A DNA stretch of 64,000 bases from Pardosa pseudoannulata (Eukaryota; Arthropoda; Arachnida; Araneae; Lycosidae). The stretch lies in the NCBI GenBank assembly GCA_032207245.1, contig CM063503.1, positions 63,730,744 through 63,794,743 on the forward strand, given 5' to 3'. Shown piece by piece: positions 25,583-37,529 of this stretch. The position numbers and the translations under genes were made by a program. Below the pieces are notes generated by a model. It made no database searches and was not told the DNA's origin. It worked only from the letters and a program-made list of their open reading frames with translations. Position 1 is the stretch's first letter, and each line of letters opens with the position of its first letter.

Positions 25583-25720
25583 GAGGCCGGTCTCACCAAC
25601 GTCGTTTAACTCCTAACCACGATTAAATTCTGTTTAAATGGAGAATTGAGTCCCACCATTGGTTAGCGCCATGGGTTAATCGCGGTTAGCCGTTAATTGA
25701 CTTTGGTGAGACAGACCATA
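25583..25720. mobile_element. Short TIR element (MITE), superfamily unresolved
   Basis: The left end GGCCGGTCTCACCAACGTC pairs with the complement of the right end, GGTCTGTCTCACCAAAGTC. Inverted similarity continues about 40 bp, including TAACCACGATTAA / TAACCGCGATTAA. The total is about 135 bp with a tiny interior. The target duplication is ambiguous (TAGA on both sides is possible), so I do not assign a superfamily. Confidence 0.6.
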
Positions 25721-26294
25721 GACATGTTTATTATTATCTCTCTATTCCCGCTAGCTACGCCTATAGCTAACATAGGACTCCCTAGGATTAAAATTAAATA
25801 TGGCTATGGCTCCTTGTAGTTTGAATTATACATCCGCAATAAGGCGATTTCACGCAGTAGGGCAAATCTAAATTTATGACAATTCTGGCTTTAGTTTCAA
25901 ACAGAAAGGAAGTTTATTGTTTGTCTATTGGCTGTTGTAAACCTGAAAATGAATGGGAAGGGCATTATAGTAGTTCGTTACGTTGCGACAAATTGCTCTA
26001 TAAGTGATATTTAGGTATCCGGCAATTATATGTTGCTTCTGAAATGTTAAAGGAAAGCATACAGCATTTTGACATCCCAAAATAAAGTTAATAGTTCTTT
26101 AACACTGTTAACAAGTACAATTAACAATTATTTTTTCCTCATTCTCTTACAAAGACAAAGAGCAGTTATAAGCGTAAAATAATAATATTATTAAAAATAA
26201 TTGAAAATATGAACGCATTAAGAGATGGTTATTATTTATTTTTTTTATTTAAGAAGCTTATACACCAAGCAGAAAAAAAAAAGAGGAGAAGGAG

Positions 26295-26690
26295 TTACCT
26301 GTCCTTCGGCTTAATACAGATTGGTATAGTCATGCTGGCCCTGGGCAGCCTGAAATATTGCCTAAAGTCAGAGTTTGGAAAATTTTGTATTTTTTCGTTG
26401 TTTACGTTGGATAGTTTGGTGATAAATTTTATGGCAAGCTGCTTAATAGCATCTCGGATAGAGAGAATGGGGAGTTCACTTTGAAAAATAGGGTTGCTTA
26501 GGAACCAGGGAGCCCTGTGGATAACACGTAATATTTTATTCTGCGCCGTCTGCAGTCTCTCAATATGAGTGATCTCCCAAAACATAAGACTATTACTTTT
26601 ATTAAATGCTGCCATTCGAATGCAACTGTGCTGTTTTAAACTTACGAGTGTTTTATGCAGTATGATAGAGTACGAAAATGGAGAATTCAA
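26295..26690 (-). pseudogene. LINE (Jockey-like) ORF2 C-terminal fragment
   Basis: The minus-strand frame contains HIERLQTAQNKILRVIHRAP followed by WFLSNPIFQSELPILSIRDAIKQLA (residues about 42-88). This matches the segment after the reverse-transcriptase domain of Jockey-type non-LTR retrotransposons, in which a hydrophobic IERLQ..QNK.LR.I..APW motif precedes a N..I...L.I..I.D.I pattern. No upstream RT catalytic motif is present and the frame ends near 26295, so this is a 5'-truncated, dead copy. There is no poly-A tail at the left boundary that I can define. Confidence 0.7.
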
Positions 26691-26749
26691 GTTATAAGAT
26701 CATTTAACCTTAAACAGACCAATACTTAATACATATCTATTTCTACCTT

Positions 26750-27310
26750 AGCCGGTCAAATGACCGGACTTTATGCTCCCTGACTGGATGTATGAAACAT
26801 GGATATTGGGAAGGAATAACATTAATTTTATAATAAATAAACAAAATTGTATATTGTCAATATTTATATATTACAAACACAAAGAATAAGAATTTTTAAT
26901 TCATTACCCATTGCATTTTTTACATATACATTACCAGTCATTAGACTGGGTATGGTAACTTTAGTATTAAATGCTTTTTGCTCAAAAAGTGGTTTTAAAA
27001 GGGACATATAACTTTAAAACTTTCAAAAATTTAAATTTTTTTATTTTTATATTTTTAAAATTTCTAAAAATTTCTGAATCGTTTAAAAGAAACCCTACTT
27101 AAATATTCAAATTAGAACCTGTATTTTTACATATACATTACCGGCCATTATATCGGGTATGGTAAGTTTAGTGTTAAATGCTTTTTGCTCAAAAGAGTGG
27201 TTTTAAAGGGACATATAACTTTAAAACTTTCAAAAATTTAATTTTTTTATTTTTATATTTTTAAAATCTCTGAAAATTTCTGAATCGTTTAAAAGAAACT
27301 CTGTAGATAT
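26750..27310. repeat. Diverged 190-bp tandem pair with small hairpins
   Basis: ACATATACATTACCAGTCATTAG at about 26922 recurs at about 27129 (ACATTACCGGCCATTATATC), followed by shared GGTATGGTAA and GCTTTTTGCTCAAAA. CCGGTCAAATGACCGG near 26754 is a palindrome with a 2-bp loop. These hairpins resemble the subterminal palindromes of the piggyBac-like MITEs, but no paired termini were found. Confidence 0.6.
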
Positions 27311-27324
27311 ATTCATATAAGAAC

Positions 27325-27830
27325 CTGTAAAATTATACAATTTTTGCATTAAATAGCAAAGCTTTTAAGGAAACTGAAAAACTTTAAATGCATTTTACTG
27401 AAAATGCTGTTTTTTTACTACTTCTATGAACAGTGAAAAAAAAAAACTATTGCACATATTAATTTCAAATTTTCACAGTAAATACATTATAGTCCTACGA
27501 TGAAACTTTACCTACTTGTTTCGTTTTTTATTTCACTTAGATTATATATAGCACTTGTAATGGAATTTTTAAAAATTAATAATATATAACCTGTAAAACT
27601 ACATATTCTTTGCATTTGATATCATAGCTTTTAAGAAAACTATAAAAACTTTAGATGCATTTTACTGAAAATGCTGTTTTTTTTTTAATTTTGTAAAAAG
27701 TATTCGAATTATAACCTGTAAAAATATAAAATCTTTGCATTTAATATCATAACTCTTAAGGAAACTATAAAAACTTTAAATGCATTTTACTGAAAATGCT
27801 GTTTTTTAATTTGCGTGCATTGTAAATGAA
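27325..27830. repeat. Tandem repeat with AAATGCATTTTACTGAAAATG units
   Basis: Three units at about 27325, 27589 and 27713 share ACCTGTAAAA, ATAGCTTTTAAG and GCATTTTACTGAAAATGCTG. Spacing is irregular because the first unit has an extra insert. Confidence 0.8.
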
Positions 27831-27859
27831 TACTTTTTTCTTTGTTGTTTATTTTATTT

Positions 27860-29400
27860 AGTATTTACGGAATTTTTAAACATTATTTTAGCTTTTTTGA
27901 AAATACAATCCTCTGGTGTAGTATTTCTGATGCTTTTTAAAAATTAAAGTATTTGGAAAATTTTACCTAATAACTATTACTTAGAAAAAAGCAAAAATTA
28001 TTAGTGAAATTCACTTGTGTTGTAAGTCTGTGCAGACTTACCAATGTGCCAGAAAAATTTTGATTTTTTTAAACAAGCTCTTACTTTTCAATTTACTTAA
28101 AATTTTCTCATTTTTAGAAACAAAAGTAAATGCAGCAAAACTAATTAAATAAAAATAGGGAACAGATTCTGAAAATCCCATGTTTTTATGACAATATTTA
28201 AGACATACGATAAGATGAAAAATTTAAAAGTCTTCCATAAAGATGGTTAAAATTGATGTGCCTATACAACCAGTGGCTTGCCGCCCACCTGGGCTTCAGG
28301 TGTAGGGCAAGTCCGGTCTCCCCGTCCAGCAGCAGAAACTATAGGGTGTTTAAAAAATGACCGGTATATTTGAAAAATCAATAAAAACTAAACGGACAGT
28401 GGTAGAAATACACAGTTTATTGCAATATGCCTGGGAAAATTTTTAAATAATTGATTACTGAAAATAATTGATTTAAATTTTCAGGCACCCAAACTTTCAA
28501 AATTAGTTACAATATGCCGCAACAGATGGCACTGCACTCTGGAAAAATCCAAACTACGATATTATTCTGTGGGGACTTTTAAAAAACCAGGTGTACCGCC
28601 ACTATCCAGAAACAATTGAATAACTGGAACTGTATATCTGTTATGCATGTCAAGCCATACCGCCTGCGACGTTTACACGTGGTTAAATTTTTCCAGATTG
28701 CAGTGCCATCTATTGTGGAACACTGTAACTAATTTTGAAAGTTTGTCTGCCTAAAAATTTAATAGTGTCCCAAGCATATTGCAATATACTGTCTATTTCT
28801 ATCACTGACCGTTTAGATTTTATTGATTTTTCAAATATACCGGTCATTTTTTAATCATCCTATATCTATGTGTCCCTTAAATTCCCCTTTTACGTAAACT
28901 AAAAAACTGTATTTACTGATTTTAAATTTTAACATTATATAATGCTATGAAGGCACCTCATCTATATTTTTCGTTAAACTTTATTTGTTATGTATAGTAT
29001 TTAAAATGTAATTTTTAGATGCTTTTTTAGATTGCCTTTGAAAATATTTCTCCTAGTGCAAAATTGCTGATACATTTTAAAATTAACATAGGTGGCGAAT
29101 TCTACTTACTGATTACAAAAGTGAAAAACTATTAGTCAGACCCAGAGTCTGCTTTTATATATCATGTGCAGTGTATCAGCAAACTTTTGAAAATTTTAAG
29201 CAAGCACTTACTTTTTAATTCAAAAAGTTAATTTTGAGTAAAGTAAATTCGGAAAAAAACTCAACATGTATTCAGAACAATTGCTGAAATTTTCATGTAA
29301 TTTGGATAGTTATAAAAAAGATATGGTAAGAAAAAGAAATAAGAAAAATGCTCCCTTTTGAAATTGGTTAAAAGTGATTACTCTTCTTAAGTAAAATATA
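27860..29400. repeat. Old duplication flanking the mariner-type element
   Basis: Sequence at 27860-28250 is similar to 28980-29390 (GAAAATA..TCTC..GTG..A.TA..TTCTGATGC and AAACAAGCTCTTACTTTT / AAGCAAGCACTTACTTTTT). The element at 28340 and the CpG-bearing segment at 28261-28335 lie between. A hairpin GTAAGTCTG/CAGACTTAC is at about 28022. Confidence 0.55.
28340..28864 (+). mobile_element. Tc1/mariner-type deletion derivative with about 200-bp TIRs
   Basis: The ends are reverse complements: the left starts TAGGGTGTTTAAAAAATGAC after TA, and the right complement starts TAGGATGATTAAAAAATGAC, with inverted similarity extending about 210 bp. The left arm has an extra TAATTGATT-rich insert. TA flanks both ends, the target of this superfamily. 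The interior on the plus strand (about 28556-28690) reads ILWGLLKNQVYRHYPETIE, a stop, then LELYICYACQAIPPATF. This is like the C-terminal end of DD(E/D)-type mariner-related transposases, where FFLWG.LK..VY.....T..EL is typical. It is dead: most of the catalytic domain is missing. Confidence 0.75.
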
Positions 29401-29504
29401 ATTTAGTATATTTTTTAAAATTTTTATTAAATTGTAATAAGAGATGAATTTACTTTTAAATCTAGACTTTTCTCAAATTGCGAATAGAGTCATAAAAGCG
29501 TAAA

Positions 29505-30145
29505 ATGTTACGATTTGGCGGAAAATGGAAACCCTTTTGTTTACTTCTGGTCTTTCGACTCGGCGACCATAGACCCGGTCTGCCGTACTCCAGCGTTTTA
29601 GTGTTCACTTCTATTAAACTATCCAAAAAAAGCGGGAGTAACTTTATTTTACACATAACACTTAATGTTACGATTTGGCGGAAAATGGAAACCCTTTTGT
29701 TTACTTCTGGTCTTTCGACTCGGCGACCATAGACCCGGTCTGCCGTACTCCAGCGTTTTAGTGTTCACTTCTGTTAAACTATCCAAAAAAAGCGGGAGAA
29801 CCTTTATTTTACACATAACACTTAATGTTACGATTTGGCGGAAAATGGAAACCCTTTTGTTTACTTCTGGTCTTTCGACTCGGCGACCATAGACCCGGTC
29901 TGCCGTACTCCAGCGTTTTAGTGTTCACTTCTGTTAAACTATCCAAAAAAAGCAGGAGTAACTTTATTTTATACAAAACATTCAATGTTACGATTTGGCG
30001 GAAAATGGAAACCCTTTTGTTTACTTCTGGTCTTTCGACTCGGCGACCATAGACCCGGTCTGCCGTACTCCAGCGTTTTAGTGTTCACTTCTGTTAAACT
30101 ATCCAAAAAAAGCGGGAGTCACTTTATTTTACACAAAACACTTAC
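29505..30145. repeat. Four near-identical 160-bp tandem units, GC-richer
   Basis: Units start at 29505, 29665, 29825 and 29985 with ATGTTACGATTTGGCGG and contain TTTCGACTCGGCGACCATAG and CCGTACTCCAGCGTTTTAG. Only a few bases differ between units, so the expansion is recent. The 75-codon plus-strand frame starting MLRFGGKWKPF recurs in three overlapping copies only because the DNA repeats. The 160-bp period shifts the frame, so the protein is not maintained as a repeat. CpG content is out of keeping with the flanks, suggesting capture from another element. Confidence 0.95.
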
Positions 30146-30149
30146 ATGG

Positions 30150-31270
30150 CAGTGATAAACTGCAAGAAACAGATCCACACTACAGCGAGTTGTGGAAAGG
30201 ATTCTACCCTAGAGGTCAGGGCAGTAGCCAGAAATTATTCTTGGAAGGGGACATTGTTTTTGTGAATAATACTTCAATAAAACTACAGGTTTTCTTATGT
30301 ATGTATACTTCTAATGAGTATCATAATACAATATGATTTTAAAATATAAAAACAATTAAAAAATATGATATAAGGAACAAATTTATTGCCTTGAATAAGT
30401 AATGTAGTAACTACACAATGAATTTAAAAGAAAAATTAACATTCGAAAGATATAAACTATACATGGTATTAAATTCTAATTTTTGAAACAGATGTATAAC
30501 CAAAGAAAAAGAATTTTGAAAGTAAATGAAACGGTTCAGTATTTTAACTATATATTATAAAATATGCTCTTTTTGAAATGTTCGCCAAAATATTTTCAAA
30601 ATTTCTTCCAATCGTGCAACAATATCGTGATGAGTTGCTAAAAGTGTTAGTTAATCTTCTCTTATTTTTTTAATGCAATTTTCACCTACTGTTTAACTCA
30701 GCATCACTGTGCTAAGCACGCTGTTGTCTATGAACAGCAAGGCAGATGACACACCTACACACATGATCCATTTCCTTTCCACGAAACGGTCTTTAAGAAT
30801 TTCGGAGGGGAAACGGTCCCCGAAATCCCTCCCCTTGCCTAAAGCCTTGCTAGAGGTGTTTTTGTTTTATAAAATGATCTCACATTTGTGTTATGCATAA
30901 AGAAAACCACGGAAACACTATGAAGTCCACCCGATCAATTCAGGTTAAGGTAGAACTCTTGAATATACGAAATGATGAACATTTTTGATTTTATACGGCT
31001 TTTTTATTTCTAAAACAAATGGTGAATTTTTGATTAACATTGTTAATGTAAAGATATATTCTTAAACTCAGACTTTCCATGACGTTTTACGGACTTACAC
31101 AAACTGCAAAAGAAAAAATAACTTTTAATCACATTGTAAAATAAAAAGCTGGAGATGATTTATTGTTTTCATAATATTTACTTGACTATTGGTAATGCTT
31201 ACAAGGTTTTTTTTAGAAACACAGTTCATATACTAAAAATAGAGATGTTCCTTTAAAACAGTCGAAATAT
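30150..31270. other. Unassigned DNA after the 160-bp array
   Basis: Mostly AT-rich. Less AT-rich patches at 30150-30250 and 30690-30900 do not encode a recognised protein. A 63-codon frame from 30709 has no known domain. Confidence 0.4.
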
Positions 31271-31300
31271 ATGAATATTTTAATTCTATAATTTTGTAGC

Positions 31301-32530
31301 CCATACTATAGGGCATCTAATAAAGGATATCAAGAAGCATTTTATTAAAGTTAAAAGAGATATTAGTGTTATAGTGAGCCATATTTGAACAATCGATTGT
31401 TCATAAACAAACCCATACTATAGGTCATCTAATAAAAGATGTCAAGAAGCATTTTATTAAAGTTAAAAGATATATTAGTGGTATAGTGAGCCATATTTGA
31501 ATAATCGATTATTCATAACAAGCGCATAATATAGGGCATCTAATAAAGGATGTCCAGAAAATTTTATTAAAATTAAAAGAGATATTAGTGTTATAGAGAG
31601 CCATATTTGAATCATCTATTATTCATAAACAAGCCCATACAATCGGGCATCTAATAAAGGATGTCAAGAAGCATTTTATTAAAGTTAAAAGAGATATTAG
31701 TGTTATAGTGAGACATATTTGAATCATCGATTATTGATAAACAAGCCCATACAATGGGGTATCTAATAAAGGATGTCAAGAAGCATTTTATTAAAGTTAA
31801 AAGAGATATTAGTGTTATAGTGAGCCATATTTGAACAATCGATTGTTCATAAACAAACCCATACTATAGGTCATCTAATAAAAGATGTCAAGAAGCATTT
31901 TATTAAAGTTAAAAGAGATATTAGTGTTATAGTGAGCCATATTTGAATAATCGATTATTCATAAACAAACCCATACTATAGGGCATCTAATAAAGGATGT
32001 CAAGAAGCATTTTATTAAAGTTAAAAGAGATATTAGTGTTATAGAGAGCCATATTTGAATCATCGATTATTCATAAACAAGCCCATACTATAGGGCATCT
32101 AATAAAGGATGTCAAGAAGCATTTTATTAAAGTTAAAAGAGATATTAGTGTTATAGTGAGACATATTTGAATCATCGATTATTGATAAACAAGCCCATAC
32201 AATGGGGTATCTAATAAAGGATGTCAAGAAGCATTTTATTAAAGTTAAAAGAGATATTAGTGTTATAGAGAGCCATATTTGAATCATCGATTATTCATAA
32301 ACAAGCCCATACTATAGGGCATCTAATAAAGGATGTCAAGAAGCATTTTATTAAAGTCAAAAGAGATATTAGTGTTATAGTGAGCCATATTTGAAAAATC
32401 GATTATTTATAAATAAACCCATACTATAGGGCATCTAATAAAGGATGTCAAGAAGCATTTTATTAAAGTTAAAAGAGATATTAGAGTTATAGTGAGCCAT
32501 ATTTGAATAATCGATTACTCCTAAACAAGT
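31301..32530. repeat. 112-bp satellite, 11 monomers, four-monomer higher-order repeat
   Basis: Monomers begin CCCATACTATAGGGCATC at about 31301 and every 109-114 bp to 32419. Diagnostic variants recur every fourth monomer: GAACAATCGATTGTTC ends monomers 1 and 5; GGTCATCTAATAAAAGATG starts monomers 2 and 6; GAGAGCC with AATCAT marks 3 and 7; GAGACAT with ATTGATAAAC marks 4 and 8. This is a roughly 448-bp higher-order unit duplicated. Monomers 9-11 fall outside the pattern. Each monomer has an ATCGAT-centred palindrome. Confidence 0.95.
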
Positions 32531-32980
32531 TAAAACACTTTAATTATACATTACTTTAATTATTGTAAAATGTCATGAACAAATTATATTATTTTTCTCT
32601 CTATTACTATATGAGGTCAAACTAAAAAAAAACTTCATCACGTGAAGAATTCTTAAAATGAACACAATGCTACAGATGATTTTCATTCTTTTTTTTCTGC
32701 CAAAAAAAATGTTCAAGTATATCATGAATGTCAGAAAATGTTTGTTACCAGCCTGGAAATTTGAAAGCAGGTGCTGCAGAAGTCAAGTTACACAGTAATG
32801 CGGCCAAATCATCCCAAAAGCTCTCAAAAGCAACTGCCATTTTCATAGAAAAAAACTCAATCAATAAAGAGAGGGAAAAAAACTAATTGCAAGTTAACAG
32901 TCTCTGAACAGATGGTTTCATGTTCCAACAGTTTTAATCTTTGCAGCAAAAAACTTTTTTCATAAGAAAATTTTGAAATA
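32531..32980. other. AT-rich DNA, nothing identified
   Basis: No repeat, terminal structure or recognised coding frame. Confidence 0.45.
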
Positions 32981-33180
32981 AACACTAATTATAGTTATAA
33001 TGGTTCTCATACAACAGATTATAGTTTTTTACAATCATATAATTAGGTACTGCAAGTTACGTGTATGACATGTAAATAATGTAAACTATCATTATGTAGA
33101 TCATACATTGAGTAAAGGAAATAAGTTACAAGTTACTAAAGAAATCGTTATGAAAATAGGCGATATTTAATAATATAGAC

Positions 33181-33954
33181 CAGTGGTACGCAAACTAGGG
33201 GTCGCGACTCCTGTGGGGGTCGCCAGAAGTTTTTTGGGGGTCTGATTTTTATGAAATGCATTATCCTTGCATGCTGCATACCATACAGTGTACATATAAA
33301 GAGTGAAGCGCCGTCACTGAAAAGTTAAAGAAAAATTTTTCGAGAAGATTCGAGGATTTTTCTGAAAACGATCTTGGTTGGATTCGTGATCCATTTTCCT
33401 TTGACATATGCAGTTCAACTCTTCAAATTAGTGAGAAAGAGCAATTTATAGATCTAATTAGTGATTATACTCTTCGAAATCAATTTAAGACTCAGCCTTA
33501 CCAAATATTGTGGCTATCCGTGGAAAACAATATCCCGTTTTATGCAAGAATGCCATCAGAGTGTTAATACCATTTTCATTAACGTATTTAAATGAAACTG
33601 GATTTAGCAAACTAGTTTCAATAAAAACTAAATACCGCTAGCATTTAAACCGTGAAGATGATATGCGAATTGCAATTAGCAACATACATCCAAACATCGA
33701 TGAGATAAATAGAAACTTGCAGCCACATACATCTCATTAAAGGGAAATTTACTGATTTTTGTGTTATGCAAAAAGTATTTTCTTAAAATTATAAATAAAA
33801 TTAATATCAGTCAAATATGATGATGTTTTTATTCGATGAAACGAAAGAAAGGCGTGAAATATACATCGTATTTATGAACATTTATCTCTAGGGGTCGCCA
33901 AAAATTTTCTCTCTACAAAAGGGGTCACAGTCGAAAAAAGTTTGCGCACCACTG
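33181..33954 (+). mobile_element. hAT element, internally deleted, 774 bp
   Basis: Terminal inverted repeats CAGTGGTACGCAAACT (left) and CAGTGGTGCGCAAACT (complement of right) match at 15 of 16. Identical 8-bp target duplications ATATAGAC flank it at 33173-33180 and 33955-33962, the hAT hallmark. Subterminal GGGGTCGCGAC / GGGGTCGCC motifs match the ends of the hAT family related to ZBED5-like genes. The interior keeps only the end of the transposase gene. Confidence 0.93.
33334..33740 (+). pseudogene. hAT transposase C-terminal remnant (ZBED5-like family)
   Basis: The first part reads FSRRFEDFSENDLGWIRDPF and continues to a YQILWLSVE stretch. A frameshift near 33500-33560 then moves to a frame reading RVLIPFSLTYLNETGFSKL followed by IKTKYR, an in-frame TAG, and HLNREDDMRIAISNIHPNI, ending at TAA 33740. 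This is the C-terminal dimerisation region typical of hAT transposases and of the domesticated ZBED5/SCAND3-like proteins. At least one frameshift and one stop make it non-functional; the BED finger and catalytic domain are absent. Confidence 0.85.
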
Positions 33955-34195
33955 ATATAGACTATTATTTCTATGGGTATAAATTTATTAAACACTAATT
34001 ATAGTTATCATGGTTCTTATACAACAGATTATAGTTTTTTGTAATTTTATAATTAGGTACTGCATATTACGTGTATGACATGAAAATAATGTAAACTATC
34101 ATTATGTAGATCATACGTTAAGTAAAGGAAATAAGTTACAAGTTACAGCAGAAATCGCTATGAAAATTGTTGGTATTTAATAATATAGACTATTA

Positions 34196-35000
34196 TTTTA
34201 ATGTGTACAAATTTGCTACATATTAGACTCTTGAATAATGTAAAGCAGTTATGACTCTGACTCTTGAATAACGTAGAACATTACGATGCATATTACACTT
34301 GAAGTAAAAAAAATCAAAATATTTCAGATATACATGGAATTAAGAGTATTTTCCCTAATATCTAAAAGTTTTATAAGGTTTTCTTATTTTAATATGTTAA
34401 AATTCAGTTCGACAAATATAAAACCATTTTAGCTGGTATCATTTTTATTGTGCAAACCGGAACAAACTTCTCATTAATAAGCAATTATTATTACTAAGCA
34501 ATGTGTTTTATTAAAAACAAAATTTTATTTGGAAGTTTTTAACCACAAAACTTCCCATGTATAAAATACTTTACACGTTATAGACCATTTTAAAGCAAAG
34601 TTTTTAAAGGATTATAAAGTCCATTCAGTTAGAAGGACTTTTTTTATTTTATATTTAGATGTAGTTCTTGAAAACAACAAAGAAACACCAAAGTAAGATC
34701 ACTATTTTACATTTCATTTACTCACTTTTGATTAGTTTAAAACATTAGATTCTCCAGAATTAATATATAATCCATGACTGTGCATAAATCATTAAATCTG
34801 TTTTAATTTACTTGAGCTTTCCATTAAGAATTTAATATATATTTCTATATGTTAAAAGAAAGTAAAGTTTTAATTAAAATGACTTCTTTCATAAAAAAGT
34901 CTTATTAATTTACATGGTTTAAGAGGACGTAAAAAAAGGTATATAATCCTTATTCAAATTTAGTAATTGTTAATTAGAGCAAAACGTACGGATATTTTGT
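34196..35000. other. AT-rich DNA, nothing identified
   Basis: No repeat structure or coding frame recognised. Confidence 0.45.
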
Positions 35001-35009
35001 GTGCTTTAA

Positions 35010-35365
35010 TTAAAATTAAAAGTTCATTGTTAAATTTTCGTTTTTTTTTTCATTTCATTGAAAGTACCTTAATAATTTCAATCTTGCAAGTAATTAACAA
35101 ATGTTTAAGGAATGTTTTGAACATTTAAATAAATATGAGCGCATCGCTTTTTCATCAGAAGAGTATTTGATGCTATATTCATCAGGGGAAAAAAGAGTAA
35201 GTTTTATAAGGAATAAAATTTAAATCTTTATTTTTGAAAAAATAAATCTGCCCGATAAATTGAAAAAATTTACTATATTGCTCATATATTTTAGACTAGT
35301 ATTTTTATAAAATTCATTTTAAAGGATATCTTATAAAAGTGTGAGAGAATGTAGCGTAAGTGAAA
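35010..35365. repeat. Arm A of a large inverted duplication (partner at 38.6-39.45 kb)
   Basis: The segment is the reverse complement of 39138-39450 plus 38605-38648. Examples are GAGCGCATCGCTTTTTCATC versus the complement GAGCGCATTGCTTTTTCAAC, and AAATCTGCCCGATAAATTG in both. The partner arm is interrupted by a piggyBac-like MITE exactly at the position of TTAA 35319-35322, so this arm is the unoccupied version. Confidence 0.9.
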
Positions 35366-35498
35366 GGGCCTTATAGTTTCGTACTTATATTACGATAGCG
35401 TAAAAAAAAGTTTGATTAATAGTCACTATGCATTTAAGGTAACCAACCACCTCTGCAGCCAACATTTGAAAACATGTTTTACTAGAAAATTTATTTAA

Positions 35499-35742
35499 CC
35501 CCTTAACGCATTTGCCCGTGTCTGACACGGGCGAAATTCAAATTAAGCATGTAATAAAATCGTTTACACTTTGTTTGTATAAAAATTTTTTCATATACTT
35601 TTTACTCTTTCTAAGCTCCCTAGTCACCCCCAAAACTGAAATTGCAAAAAATAACCTACATTGTACCCATATATCCCTTTTCTGGGAAGAAAATATGTCA
35701 TATTTTATAATTTTTTCTAAACTAAACTCATGCTTTAAGGGG
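35499..35742. mobile_element. piggyBac-like MITE, 244 bp, TTAA target
   Basis: TTAA flanks at 35495-35498 and 35743-35746. Termini CCCCTTAACGCATT and (complement) CCCCTTAAAGCATG agree at 12 of 14. A perfect 9-bp-arm hairpin GCCCGTGTC-T-GACACGGGC lies just inside the left end (about 35513-35531). The overlapping open frames on both strands are products of the AT-rich interior. Confidence 0.75.
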
Positions 35743-35879
35743 TTAAAGACTTCGTACAATTAGGGTATAAAATACCGAAAAGGAGAAAATTAAAATATAT
35801 ATGTATTCATCATACAAAAAATACAAACAATTTTTTGTACAAAGCATTACATCATGATTTAAACAAAAGATAGGTTTGC

Positions 35880-36171
35880 TAGACTTTCTGGACTTAGCCC
35901 TCATGTTCAGAAAATCATTAAATAATGATTTTACAAAAGCTTAACAGAAGGGTTCTTTGCACTAGCTACCTGAGTCTTGCTCTTTAATTCTGATTCACCA
36001 AAAGATTTTAATACACAAAATTATTATTATGAGAATTAATATGACTTGGAACTCAATTTTAAAAATTAAATATTTAATTTAAAGGAAGCAAAAAATTTTA
36101 AATTATTAGTTCTTGCGTTTCAAGACGAAAATTAATTCAATGAATTGAGAGTACACATTGCTAAAGAAAAG
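35880..36171. repeat. Direct paralogue of 39.8-40.3 kb
   Basis: ATGATTTTACAAAAG, TTTTAATACACAAAATTATTA and GACGAAAATTAATTCA recur in the same order and orientation at about 39836, 39916 and 40241. This copy lacks the SINE that splits the other one, and is itself followed by a piggyBac-like MITE. Divergence is substantial. Confidence 0.6.
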
Positions 36172-36175
36172 TTAA

Positions 36176-37201
<1,026 letters not shown>

Positions 37202-37529
37202 TTAATAAAGTGGACTCCGCTTAATATAATGAGTTTGGGACACCGTGATTTTGATAACGGTAACCAATTGATAACAATAAACGATATGCAAAATTAAATA
37301 AATTCCCCCCCTTTAATTCCCACGTACTAAATTTCAAAACGAAATTAAAAACACACCGTATATTTATGTACTGTATATTAGCCTTAAAATATAAGAATTC
37401 TATACATAATTAAAAAAATTGATCAATTGTTCACTGTCTACAATTTTTTCTTAGAAGCTCATTGATAAATTGTTCGTAATCATAATCAACCCGTCATAAC
37501 GATTTAAAATGTCGATCTTTTGTTTTAAT

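Larger units (their letters stand above)
32980..34195. repeat. Tandem duplication of about 205 bp split by a hAT element
   Basis: AACACTAATTATAGTTATAATGG at about 32982 recurs at about 33992 and the two copies align to TTTAATAATATAGAC. Copy 1 is interrupted at 33181 by a hAT element. Copy 2 retains the uninterrupted ATATAGAC at 34183-34190. Confidence 0.93.

Noticed and set aside
26754..27150. piggyBac-like MITE suggested by CCGGTCA/TGACCGG hairpins
   Set aside because: No paired TTAA/CCC ends found; reported only as a repeat with hairpins.
29505..30052. Three overlapping 75-codon frames with identical starts
   Set aside because: They reflect the 160-bp DNA repeat; the period is not a multiple of three and each frame ends in the next unit out of frame.
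31301..32530. CRISPR-like array
   Set aside because: Units are contiguous 112-bp monomers without unique spacers, in a eukaryotic context.
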